In this document: positions 52,690 through 60,879 of the stretch, piece after piece
Numbering within the stretch: position 1 is the first letter of the stretch
Layout of the letters: every line of letters starts with the position of its first letter
Assembly: GCF_902859645.1 (NCBI RefSeq)
Contig: NZ_CADIJR010000026.1
Span: forward strand, 1 to 64,000
Direction of reading: 5' to 3'
DNA: 64,000 bases
Source: Achromobacter insuavis
Lineage (GTDB): Bacteria > Pseudomonadota > Gammaproteobacteria > Burkholderiales > Burkholderiaceae_B
Translations under genes and position numbers: made by a program
Notes under the pieces: generated by a model
Seen by the model: the letters and a program-made list of their open reading frames with translations, nothing else
Databases searched by the model: none
What the model was told of the DNA's origin: nothing

Positions 52690-53673
52690 CTAGAATTGGG
52701 GCAGCGAGGCCGGGTCGTGGCGCCGCAGCACGTTCTTCGCTTCCTCGAAATCGGGCAGGATCTGGCCGACTTCGCGCCAGAAGTCCTGGCTGTGGTTCAT
52801 TTCGCGCAGGTGCGCCAGTTCGTGCGCGATGACGTAGTCGATGATGGCGGGCGCGAAATGGATCAGGCGCCAGTTCAGCATGATGTTGCCGTCGCTGGTG
52901 CACGAGCCCCAGCGCGTGGCCGCCGACGACAGACGCCAGCGGCGGATCTTCAGGCCGCTGATCTGCAGGAAGTGCGCCAGCCGGGCGCCGAACCAGGCGC
53001 CGGCGCGCTGCTGCAGCCAGGCCTGGGCGGCGTCGCGGATGCGGCCCTGGTCGGCATCGGCCGGCAGGGCCAGCCACAGCGTGTCGCCATCGGCCGGCGC
53101 TTCGGCATCGCCCGACAGGCGGGTCTGGCGGCTGTCGCCGCCCACGCCCAGCACGATGCGCTTGCCCAGGTAGGGCAGTTCGCCGCCGGCCTGCCAGCGC
53201 GTGTGCGCCATGGCCAGCTGCTGCTTGCGGGTGTGCCATTCGCGCAGCTTGGCGACGATCCAGCGGGATTTCTCGCGCACCGCGTCGTCGATCTGCGCCA
53301 GCGTGACCCAGTTGGGCGCCGTGACGCGCAGGCCGTCGTCGGTGATGACGAAGCCGATGCTGCGGCGGCGCGAGCGCAGCAGCACGAAGCCGATGGGTTG
53401 CGGGTCGGTGTCCACCTCGCGCCAGCGCGCGCCGGGCGGCAGCGGATCGGGGCAGGGGGTGGGCACGCGCGCGGCGGCGTTGGGCGACAGCGTCAGCAGC
53501 GGTTCGCCGGCCGGCTTGGGCGCGGAGGAGGCAGGGGGAGGGAACAGCGGCGCGGGCGGCGTGGCCGCCGGCGCCTTGCGTGGCGCGGGAGACGCGCTCA
53601 AGGGCGACGCGTCGGCAGACGCGTCGGAGTCTTGCACGTCGAACAGGAGTTCGAGCTGGTCAGTGCTGGGCAT
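52690..53673 (-). CDS. YgjP-type metal-dependent protein (M48-like, DUF45)
   Basis: A 327-residue protein of the YgjP/DUF45 family with metzincin-like zinc motif IAHELAHLREMNHSQDFW (HExxH-x3-5-H), the RRWRLSSAATRWGSCTSDGN block (split), and N-terminal Ala/Pro-rich disordered segment (about 15-85). Members are predicted metallohydrolases; no substrate is known. The start overlaps plsC by 14 bases, consistent with the operon glyQ-glyS-gmhB-plsC-this gene. Confidence 0.85.
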   Translation of the reverse strand: MPSTDQLELLFDVQDSDASADASPLSASPAPRKAPAATPPAPLFPPPASSAPKPAGEPLLTLSPNAAARVPTPCPDPLPPGARWREVDTDPQPIGFVLLRSRRRSIGFVITDDGLRVTAPNWVTLAQIDDAVREKSRWIVAKLREWHTRKQQLAMAHTRWQAGGELPYLGKRIVLGVGGDSRQTRLSGDAEAPADGDTLWLALPADADQGRIRDAAQAWLQQRAGAWFGARLAHFLQISGLKIRRWRLSSAATRWGSCTSDGNIMLNWRLIHFAPAIIDYVIAHELAHLREMNHSQDFWREVGQILPDFEEAKNVLRRHDPASLPQF

Positions 53674-54388
53674 ACCTTTCTGGATTGAGACGCCGCATTT
53701 CCCCTTCGATCCAGTCCTGGACTTTCTGGTTCAGTTCCTCGGGGGAGATTCCCTTCGATTCTATCGCGGGACCGATGGACAGCGTAACCATGCCCGGATA
53801 TTTGACGAAGGCGTTGCGGCGCCAGCATTCGCCGGCATTGTGCGCCACCGGGATGACCACCGCGCCGGTGCGCGAGGCCAGCAGCGCGCCGCCCATCTTG
53901 AAGCGCGCGGTCTTGCCCGGCGGCACGCGCGTGCCTTCCGGGAACAGCAGCGGCCAGCGGCCTTCGTCCAGCCGGACCTGTCCCTGCTTGACCACCTGGT
54001 CGAAGGCGTCGCGGCCCTTGGCGCGGTCGATGGCGATCATGCGCAGCAGCGCCAGGCCCCAGCCGAAGAACGGCACCATGTGCAGTTCCTTCTTGTAGAC
54101 GAAGCACACCTCGCGCGGCATGTAGGCCGGGAAGAACAGGGTCTCCCAGGCCGACTGGTGCTTGGACAGCAGCACCGCCGGGCCGTCGGGCAGGTTTTCC
54201 CAGCCCTTGACCTGCCAGCGGATGCCGCAGAACACCTTGGCGCCCCAGATGGCCAGGCGCGGCCAGCCCACCGTGAGCTTGTAGCGCAGGTGCAGCGGCA
54301 GCGGCGCCCACAGCACGCAGGCGAACGCGTACGGGATGACCGTGACGGTCAGGAACAGGAAATACAGGAACGAGCGCAGCCGGGCCAT
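53660..54388 (-). CDS. plsC: Lysophospholipid (1-acylglycerol-3-phosphate) acyltransferase, PlsC-like
   Basis: A 242-residue membrane acyltransferase making phosphatidic acid. N-terminal TM helix (about 3-22), catalytic motif SKHQSAWETLFF (an H-x4-E form in place of the usual H-x4-D), VYKKELHMVPFFGWGL, and FPEGTRVPPGKTARFKMGG. Its start shares the A of the stop codon of gmhB. The H-x4-E variant seems common in related Burkholderiales; I treat it as a normal enzyme. Confidence 0.9.
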   Translation of the reverse strand: MARLRSFLYFLFLTVTVIPYAFACVLWAPLPLHLRYKLTVGWPRLAIWGAKVFCGIRWQVKGWENLPDGPAVLLSKHQSAWETLFFPAYMPREVCFVYKKELHMVPFFGWGLALLRMIAIDRAKGRDAFDQVVKQGQVRLDEGRWPLLFPEGTRVPPGKTARFKMGGALLASRTGAVVIPVAHNAGECWRRNAFVKYPGMVTLSIGPAIESKGISPEELNQKVQDWIEGEMRRLNPERYAQH

Positions 54389-54927
54389 CAGTTGTCCTGC
54401 AGCAGCGCGTCGGCCACGGCCGACAGGTCGTCGCAGACCCGGGTGTTGTCGGGCAGGCCGCCCTTGGCCAGCGTCTTCTTGCCGTTGCCGGTCAGCACCA
54501 GCCAGGGCGAGCAGCCGGCGGCGGCGGAGGCCTGCAGGTCGCGCAGCGAGTCGCCCACGGCCGGCACGCCGGCCAGCTCGACGTCATAGCGGTGGCCGAT
54601 CTGCTCGAACATGCCGGGACGCGGCTTGCGGCAGGTGCAGTCGTCGTCCGGGCCGTGCGGGCACATGAAGACGGCGTCGACGCTGCCGCCGGCCGCGGCC
54701 AGCTCGCGCCGCATCTTGGTGTGGATGGCGGTCAGCGTGTCCATGTCGAACAGGCCACGGGCCAGGCCCGACTGGTTGGTGGCGACCACCACCGTCCAGT
54801 CCGCCTGGGTCAGGCGGGCGATGGCCTGCAGGCTGCCGGGCAGGGCGATCCATTCGTCGGGACTTTTGACGAAGGCGTCGCTGTCCTGGTTGATGACGCC
54901 GTCGCGGTCGAGGATGATGAGCTTCAC
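54388..54927 (-). CDS. gmhB: D-glycero-beta-D-manno-heptose-1,7-bisphosphate 7-phosphatase
   Basis: A 179-residue HAD phosphatase in ADP-heptose synthesis for LPS inner core. Motif I LDRDGVINQD, motif II VVATNQSGLARGLF, the zinc-binding CPHGPDDDCTCRKPRPGMFEQ (four Cys/His; written in parts), and VGDSLRDLQASAAAG. ATG 54927 overlaps the glyS stop by 4 bases (ATGA). Confidence 0.95.
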   Translation of the reverse strand: MKLIILDRDGVINQDSDAFVKSPDEWIALPGSLQAIARLTQADWTVVVATNQSGLARGLFDMDTLTAIHTKMRRELAAAGGSVDAVFMCPHGPDDDCTCRKPRPGMFEQIGHRYDVELAGVPAVGDSLRDLQASAAAGCSPWLVLTGNGKKTLAKGGLPDNTRVCDDLSAVADALLQDN

Positions 54928-57062
54928 TGTGCCAGCCTGGAAATGTCAGCGACCTGGTTCATCAGGGTGTGCAGCTGGCCCAGCAGCGCCAGCCGGTTGG
55001 CGCGCACCGCCGGGTCTTCGGCCATGACCATGATGTCGGCGAAGAAGGCGTCCACCGGCTCGCGCGCCTGCGCCAGGGTGCGCAGGTTGGCGGCGAAGTC
55101 GCCGGCTGCCAGTTGCGCCTCGGCCTGCGGGCGCAGCGCGGCGATGGCGGCGGCCAGCGCCTTTTCGGCGGGCTCGACCAGGGCGGCGTCATTGACCGCG
55201 CCGATCTCGCCCTCGGCCTTCTTGAGCAGGTTGCCGATGCGCTTGTTGGCGGCCGCCAGGCTGGCGGCCTCGGGCATCTGCGCGAAGGCGGCGGCGGCGC
55301 GCACGCGCTCGGCCACCTGGTGCAGCGGCGGCGCCAGGGCGATGACGGCCTCGACCGCATTGCGGTCGTGGTCGTTGATCAGCTGGTTGCGGTAGCGCTC
55401 GTAGATGAAGGCGCGCACCTCGGCCAGCGTGTCGGCGGGGATCTTGCCGGCCGGGAAGGTGGCGGCGGTGGCGGCCAGCAGGCCGTCCAGCGACAGCGGA
55501 CCGTCCTGGTTGAGCTTGAGCCAGCCGCCGGCGGCCAGCTGCTCGAAGGCGCTGATCAGGCCCAGCGCGGCGCGGCGCAGGCCGAACGGGTCGCGTTCGC
55601 CGGTGGGCGCCAGGCCGATGGCCCAGATGCCGACCAGGGTCTCGGCGCGTTCGGCGATGAACAGCGTGGCGGCGGTCAGGCCGTCCTGCGAGACCGGCGT
55701 GTCGTAACGGTTGCGGTACTGGGTGCGCAGCGCCTGCACGACGCTGTCCGGCTCGCCGTCGCCGGCGGCGTAGTAGGCGCCCATGATGCCTTGCAGCTCG
55801 GGGAACTCGCCCACCATGTTCGAGCCCAGGTCGGCCTTGGCCAGCAGCGCGGCGCGGTCGGCGGCGGCGACGTCGCCGCCCAGCTTGCCGGCCACATCGC
55901 GGGCGATGGCGCGCACGCGCTCGACGCGTTCGAGCTGGGTGCCCAGCTTGTTGTGGTAGACGATCGAGCCCAGTTGCTCGACGCGCGCGGCCAGCGGCGT
56001 CTTGCGGTCGGTCTCGAAGAAGAACTGGGCGTCGGCCAGGCGCGGGCGCACCACGCGCTGGTTGCCTTCGACGATGTTCACCGGGTTGTCCGTGTGCATA
56101 TTGCTCACGATCAGGAAGCGGTGCGTCAGGCGGCCGCTGGCCGGGTCGAACAGCGGGAAGTACTTCTGGTTCAGGCGCATGGTCAGGATCAGGCATTCCT
56201 GCGGCACTTGCAGGAACTGTTCCTCGAACTCGCCCACGTAGACGGTGGGGTGTTCGACCAGGGCGGTGACTTCATCGAGCAGGGCGGCCACTTCGGGGTC
56301 GTCGCCCAGCGTGGCCGACAGGCGGCCGGCGTGGTCCAGCAGCTGGCGCTGGATCTCGTCGCGGCGGCCTTCGAACGAGGCCACCACGCGGCCCTTGTCG
56401 GCCAGGGTGGCGGCGTAGGCGTCGGCATCGGCGATGGCGATGGCGCCGTCGCTCATGTAGCGGTGGCCCAGCGTCTCGCGGCCGGCGGTCAGGCCGAGGG
56501 CGGCCACGGGCACGACGTCGGCGCCGAACAGCGCGATCAGGCCGTGCGCCGGGCGCACGAACTTGACGGTGGTTTCGCCGTCGGCCAGCTGGTAGCGCAT
56601 GACCTTGGGGATCGGCAGGCCGTCGATGGCCGCGTCGATGCCTTCCTGCAGGCCGGCGGCCAGCGCGGCGCCGGGCGCGGTGCCGCGGGCGACCAGGTAA
56701 TCCTGCTTGCCGTCGGACTCACGTTCCAGGGTGGCCAGGTCGATGTTTTCCAGGCCCTTGGCGGCCAGTTTCTTCTGCAGCGCCGGCGTGGCCTTGCCGT
56801 CTTCGGTCAGGCCGATCTTCACCGGCATCAGCTTTTCGGCGTAGGCCTGGTCGGGCGCCTGGGCCAGCACGGCCGACAGGCGCACCGCCAGGCGGCGCGG
56901 CGTGGCGTAGGGCTCGACGGTGCAGCCGTCGGCCAGCAGGCCGTGGCGCGCCAGCGTGGCGCGCACGCCCTCGGCGAAAGCCTGGCCCAGCTTCTGCAGG
57001 GCCTTGGGCGGGAGTTCTTCGGTCAGCAGCTCGACCAGCAGGGGGCGGATGTTCGTCGTCAT
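54924..57062 (-). CDS. glyS: Glycyl-tRNA synthetase beta subunit
   Basis: A 712-residue beta chain of the alpha2beta2 glycyl-tRNA synthetase; it binds tRNA-Gly and contains an anticodon-binding-like C-terminus (VHLRT-type domain; HD-like central domain with DLGSNMVGEFPELQGIMGAY). N-terminal LLVELLTEELPPKALQKLG is characteristic. The gene directly abuts glyQ (stop TAA at 57063, start at 57062) and overlaps gmhB. Confidence 0.97.
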   Translation of the reverse strand: MTTNIRPLLVELLTEELPPKALQKLGQAFAEGVRATLARHGLLADGCTVEPYATPRRLAVRLSAVLAQAPDQAYAEKLMPVKIGLTEDGKATPALQKKLAAKGLENIDLATLERESDGKQDYLVARGTAPGAALAAGLQEGIDAAIDGLPIPKVMRYQLADGETTVKFVRPAHGLIALFGADVVPVAALGLTAGRETLGHRYMSDGAIAIADADAYAATLADKGRVVASFEGRRDEIQRQLLDHAGRLSATLGDDPEVAALLDEVTALVEHPTVYVGEFEEQFLQVPQECLILTMRLNQKYFPLFDPASGRLTHRFLIVSNMHTDNPVNIVEGNQRVVRPRLADAQFFFETDRKTPLAARVEQLGSIVYHNKLGTQLERVERVRAIARDVAGKLGGDVAAADRAALLAKADLGSNMVGEFPELQGIMGAYYAAGDGEPDSVVQALRTQYRNRYDTPVSQDGLTAATLFIAERAETLVGIWAIGLAPTGERDPFGLRRAALGLISAFEQLAAGGWLKLNQDGPLSLDGLLAATAATFPAGKIPADTLAEVRAFIYERYRNQLINDHDRNAVEAVIALAPPLHQVAERVRAAAAFAQMPEAASLAAANKRIGNLLKKAEGEIGAVNDAALVEPAEKALAAAIAALRPQAEAQLAAGDFAANLRTLAQAREPVDAFFADIMVMAEDPAVRANRLALLGQLHTLMNQVADISRLAQ

Positions 57063-57974
57063 TTATGCAGCCTCCCCGGCGACCTTGTCGCGGCCCAGCA
57101 TGGGAAAGCCCAGTCGTTCGCGGGAATCGTAGTAGGCCTGCGCGACGGCGCGCGACAGGTTGCGGATGCGGCCGATATAGGCGGCGCGCTCGGTGACGCT
57201 GATCGCGCCGCGCGCGTCCAGCATGTTGAAGGTGTGGGCGGCCTTGAGCGTGGCTTCATAGGCCGGCAGGGCCAGCGGCACGTCCATCAGGCGCTTGGCC
57301 TCGGCTTCGTAGTCGTTGAAGTGCGCGAACAGCATCTCGGCCGACGAATATTCGAAGTTGTAGGTGGACTGTTCCACTTCGTTCTGGTGGAACACGTCGC
57401 GGTACAGCACGCGGCGGCCGTTGGCGCCTTCGGTCCAGACCAGGTCGTACACGCTCTGCACGTCCTGCAGGTACATGGCCAGGCGTTCCAGGCCGTAGGT
57501 GATCTCGCCCGTGGTCGGGGTGCAATCCAGGCCGCCGACCTGCTGGAAGTAGGTGAACTGGGTCACTTCCATGCCGTTGAGCCAGACTTCCCAGCCCAGG
57601 CCCCAGGCGCCCAGCGTCGGGTTTTCCCAGTCGTCCTCGACGAAGCGGATGTCGTGCTGCGTCGGGTCGATGCCCAGCGCCTTGAGCGAACCGATGTACA
57701 GGTCCAGGATTTCCGGGGGCGCGGGTTTCAGCACCACCTGGTACTGGTAATAGTGCTGCAGGCGGTTGGGGTTCTCGCCGTAGCGGCCGTCCTTGGGGCG
57801 GCGCGAGGGCTGCACGTAGGCCGCGCGCCAGGGCTCCGGGCCGATCGCCCGCAGGAAGGTGGCGGTGTGCGAGGTGCCGGCGCCGACTTCCATGTCGTAG
57901 GGCTGCAGCAGGGCGCAACCCTGCTTGTCCCAGTATTCCTGGAGCGTAAGGATGATTTGCTGAAAGGTGAGCAT
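57063..57974 (-). CDS. glyQ: Glycyl-tRNA synthetase alpha subunit
   Basis: A 303-residue class II catalytic subunit. Marks: [80 protein letters not shown]. First gene of the leftward block glyQ-glyS-gmhB-plsC-YgjP. Upstream is a ~257-base divergent region. Confidence 0.97.
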   Translation of the reverse strand: MLTFQQIILTLQEYWDKQGCALLQPYDMEVGAGTSHTATFLRAIGPEPWRAAYVQPSRRPKDGRYGENPNRLQHYYQYQVVLKPAPPEILDLYIGSLKALGIDPTQHDIRFVEDDWENPTLGAWGLGWEVWLNGMEVTQFTYFQQVGGLDCTPTTGEITYGLERLAMYLQDVQSVYDLVWTEGANGRRVLYRDVFHQNEVEQSTYNFEYSSAEMLFAHFNDYEAEAKRLMDVPLALPAYEATLKAAHTFNMLDARGAISVTERAAYIGRIRNLSRAVAQAYYDSRERLGFPMLGRDKVAGEAA

Positions 57975-58231
57975 AGGATTCTTGGAATTCGGTCGCCGGG
58001 CGACGTTTGCCGTGGGCGTGGGAAACCGGGCATTTTAACTGCCCCGGGGCGGCCTCGGGGCCGGACCCCGGGATTGCGGTTACATCCTGGCGGTTACATA
58101 TCGGGCGGGGCGTGCTCCAGGCGGACACGGCCCGGGCGCCGCCCTGCGGCGGCCGGGCATTGGTCGTATCATTCCAGGTTGACCAGTCTTATATAAAACC
58201 AACATCCCCAAACCCCGGAAGGAGCATCCGC

Positions 58232-58999
58232 ATGTCTGACCTGATCAAGGTGGAAGTCGCCGACGGCATCCAGATCATCACCATCAACCGCCCCGAGGCC
58301 AAGAACGCCATCAACCTGGAAACCGCCCAGGCCATGGCCGCCGCCCTGGATCAGCTGGACAGCCGCGACGACGTGCGCATCGGCATCCTGACGGGCGCGG
58401 GCGGCACGTTCTCGTCGGGCATGGACCTGAAGGCCTTCGCCAAGTCGGGCCAGCGCCCCTACGTCGAAGGCCGCGGCTTCGCCGGCCTGAACGAAGCGCC
58501 GCCGAAAAAGCCGCTGATCGCCGCCGTCGAAGGCTACGCCCTGGCTGGGGGCTGCGAAATGGCGCTGGCGTCCGACCTGATCGTGGCCGCCAGCAACGCC
58601 AAGTTCGGCCTGCCCGAGGTCAAGCGCGGCCTGGTGGCCGGCGCCGGCGGCATGCTGCGCCTGCCGCGCCGCCTGCCGTACCACATCGCCATGGAAGTGA
58701 TCCTGACCGGCGACATGCTGGGCGCCGAGCGCGCCTACGGCTTCGGCCTGGTGAACCGCCTGACCGAGCCGGGCGGCGCCCTGGCCGGCGCGTTGGAACT
58801 GGCCCGCGCCATCGTCGAGAACGGCCCGCTGTCGGTGCAGACCGCCAAGAGCATCGTGGCGCAGTCCGGCGACTGGACCCAGGAAGAGATGTTCGGCCGC
58901 CAGCGTCCGCTGATCGCCCATATCTTCTCGTCGGCCGACGCCAAGGAAGGCGCCACCGCTTTCGCGGAGAAGCGCAAGCCGGTCTGGCAAGGAAAATAA
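58232..58999 (+). CDS. Enoyl-CoA hydratase/isomerase-family protein (crotonase)
   Basis: A 255-residue crotonase-fold enzyme; probable hydration of enoyl-CoA or related chemistry. Marks: IKVEVADGIQIITINRPEAK, LTGAGGTFSSGMDLKAFAKS (CoA-binding loop; the oxyanion part), AAVEGYALAGGCEMALASDL, FGLPEVKRGLVAGAGGMLRL with the Glu at PEV. The second catalytic Glu position (AGAGG) lacks an obvious Glu, as in many crotonase paralogues, so the exact reaction is unsure. ATG 58232 with GGAAGGA upstream. Followed by the repeat element. Confidence 0.9.
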   Translation: MSDLIKVEVADGIQIITINRPEAKNAINLETAQAMAAALDQLDSRDDVRIGILTGAGGTFSSGMDLKAFAKSGQRPYVEGRGFAGLNEAPPKKPLIAAVEGYALAGGCEMALASDLIVAASNAKFGLPEVKRGLVAGAGGMLRLPRRLPYHIAMEVILTGDMLGAERAYGFGLVNRLTEPGGALAGALELARAIVENGPLSVQTAKSIVAQSGDWTQEEMFGRQRPLIAHIFSSADAKEGATAFAEKRKPVWQGK

Positions 59000-59007
59000 A
59001 TGGGTGC

Positions 59008-59160
59008 CCCCACGCCGCGCCCGCTGCGCGAGCTAGCTGCCCCCCAAGGGGGCTCTTTTGCCTTGGGGCGGCCCGGCGGGGGAACCTCCCCCCACGCCGC
59101 GCTCGCAGTGCGAGCTAGCTGCCCCCAAGGGGGCTCTTTTGCCTTGGGGCGGCCCGGCGG
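59008..59160. repeat. Duplicated intergenic repeat (two ~72-bp units, 82-base period)
   Basis: Two copies (59008-59079 and 59090-59160) share CCCCACGCCGCGC...GCGAGCTAGCTGCCCC...AAGGGGGCTCTTTTGCCTTGGGGCGGCCCGGCGG (written in parts: CCCCACGCCGCGC, GCGAGCTAGCTGCCCC, AAGGGGGCTCTTTTGCC, TTGGGGCGGCCCGGCGG). Each copy contains the hairpin GCCCCC-AA-GGGGGC followed by TCTTTT. Only a few bases differ between copies. It lies between the crotonase stop and fumarase start and can double as a terminator. The GCCCC/GGGGC motif resembles dispersed intergenic repeats of betaproteobacteria, but distribution cannot be tested here. Confidence 0.85.
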
Positions 59161-59240
59161 CAAAAGTAACCCTTTCACCAGCGCGGCTGGCCGGTAGGTC
59201 GGCCGCGTTTTCACGTTCCCTTCGTTAATCGCATATCGCC

Positions 59241-60764
59241 ATGTCCGTCCTCATCAAAGAAGAAGACTTCATCCAGTCGATAGCCGATGGCATCCAGTTC
59301 ATCAGCTATTACCACCCCGTCGACTACATCCGCCACCTGGCCCGCGCCTACGAGCGCGAGGAAAGCCCGGCCGCGCGCGACGCGATGGCCCAGATCCTGA
59401 CCAACTCGCGCATGTGCGCCGAGGGCAAGCGCCCGCTGTGCCAGGACACCGGCATCGTCAACGTGTTCCTGAAGGTCGGCATGGGCGTGCGTTTCGACAC
59501 CAAGCGCACCCTGCAGGAACTGTGCGACGAAGGCGTGCGCCGCGGCTACCTGAACCCGGACAATCCCCTGCGCGCCTCGGTGCTGGACGATCCGCTGTTC
59601 GCCCGCAAGAACACCCGCGACAACACGCCCTGTATCCTGCACGTCGAGCTTGTCCCGGGTGACAAGGTCGACGTGCAGCTGGCGTCGAAGGGCGGCGGTT
59701 CGGAAAACAAGTCGAAGTTCGCCATGCTCAACCCCAGCGACTCGCTGGTGGACTGGGTGCTCAAGACGGTGCCGACCATGGGCGCCGGCTGGTGCCCGCC
59801 GGGCATGCTGGGCATCGGCGTCGGCGGCACCGCCGAAAAGGCCATGCTGATGGCCAAGCAGTCGCTGATGGAAGACATCGACATGTACGAACTGCTGGCC
59901 CGCGGCCCGCAGAACAAGCTCGAAGAACTGCGCATCGAGCTGTACGAGAAGGTCAACGCGCTGGGCATCGGCGCCCAGGGCCTGGGCGGCCTGACGACCG
60001 TGCTGGACGTCAAGATCAGCACCTTCCCGACGCACGCGGCCTCCAAGCCCGTCGCCATGATCCCGAACTGTGCGGCCACCCGCCACGCCCACTTCGAGCT
60101 GGACGGCTCGGGCCCGGCGCGCCTGGACCCGCCGTCGCTGTCGGAATGGCCGGAAGTGCACTGGGCGCCGGACTACAACAAGTCCAAGCAGGTCGACCTG
60201 AACACGCTGACGAAGGAAGAAGTCGCCAGCTGGAAGCCGGGCCAGACCCTGCTGCTGTCGGGCAAGATGCTGACCGGCCGCGACGCCGCGCACAAGCGCA
60301 TCCAGGACATGCTGGCCAAGGGCGAGCCGCTGCCGGTGGACTTCACCAACCGCGTCATCTACTACGTCGGTCCGGTCGATCCGGTGCGCGACGAAGTGGT
60401 GGGCCCGGCCGGTCCGACCACCGCCACCCGCATGGACAAGTTCACCGACATGATGCTGGAGCAGACCGGCCTGATCGCCATGATCGGCAAGTCCGAGCGC
60501 GGCCCCGTCGCCATCGAGTCGATCAAGCAGCACGGCTCGGCCTACCTGATGGCCGTGGGCGGCGCGGCCTACCTGGTGTCCAAGGCGATCCGCGGCGCCA
60601 AGGTGCTGGGTTTCGCCGACCTGGGCATGGAAGCCATCTACGAGTTCGACGTGAAGGACATGCCGGTGACCGTGGCGGTTGACGCCCAGGGCACTTCGGT
60701 CCACACCACCGGCCCGAAGGAATGGCAGGCCCGGATCGGCAAGATCCCGGTCGCCACGGCGTAA
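59241..60764 (+). CDS. Fumarate hydratase class I (iron-sulfur)
   Basis: A 507-residue [4Fe-4S] fumarase (FumA/FumB type) converting fumarate to malate in the TCA cycle; N-terminal Fumerase and C-terminal Fumerase_C domains are fused. Cys ligands are visible in RPLCQDTGIVNV, MIPNCAATRHAHF and the GAGWCPPGMLG loop. Other motifs: SKGGGSENKSKFAML, ALGIGAQGLGGLTTVLDVK and C-terminal VGGAAYLVSKAIRGAKVLGF. Start ATG 59241. A terminator follows 20 bases after the stop. The exact symbol (fumA, fumB) is not given because paralogues are indistinguishable. Confidence 0.95.
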   Translation: MSVLIKEEDFIQSIADGIQFISYYHPVDYIRHLARAYEREESPAARDAMAQILTNSRMCAEGKRPLCQDTGIVNVFLKVGMGVRFDTKRTLQELCDEGVRRGYLNPDNPLRASVLDDPLFARKNTRDNTPCILHVELVPGDKVDVQLASKGGGSENKSKFAMLNPSDSLVDWVLKTVPTMGAGWCPPGMLGIGVGGTAEKAMLMAKQSLMEDIDMYELLARGPQNKLEELRIELYEKVNALGIGAQGLGGLTTVLDVKISTFPTHAASKPVAMIPNCAATRHAHFELDGSGPARLDPPSLSEWPEVHWAPDYNKSKQVDLNTLTKEEVASWKPGQTLLLSGKMLTGRDAAHKRIQDMLAKGEPLPVDFTNRVIYYVGPVDPVRDEVVGPAGPTTATRMDKFTDMMLEQTGLIAMIGKSERGPVAIESIKQHGSAYLMAVGGAAYLVSKAIRGAKVLGFADLGMEAIYEFDVKDMPVTVAVDAQGTSVHTTGPKEWQARIGKIPVATA

Positions 60765-60784
60765 GCCGGCGGCGGGAACGCGAA

Positions 60785-60816
60785 ACGGGCGCCGGAGACG
60801 GCGCCCGTTTTTTTTA
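60785..60816 (+). terminator. Terminator of fumarase
   Basis: ACGGGCGCC-GGAGAC-GGCGCCCGT then eight T residues: a strong stem 20 bases past the stop codon at 60764. Confidence 0.9.
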
Positions 60817-60879
60817 TCCCTGCCGGCGCGTGTCGGGGCCCGCCGTCTGCGCGGGCTTCGTTGGCCGGCTCGATCCAGG

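Noticed and set aside
53660-54388. PlsC as inactive because H-x4-D reads H-x4-E
   Set aside because: The same variant seems usual in related Burkholderiales, and FPEGTR and other motifs are intact.
54969-58196. A very long open frame opposite glyS/glyQ
   Set aside because: It is the antisense of two certain genes, low in complexity and rich in Gly, Arg, Ala, Gln and Val; a side effect of high GC3 codon use.
59000-59197. A 65-residue frame across the duplicated repeat
   Set aside because: It is just the translation of the repeat units, and has no start signal or family match.
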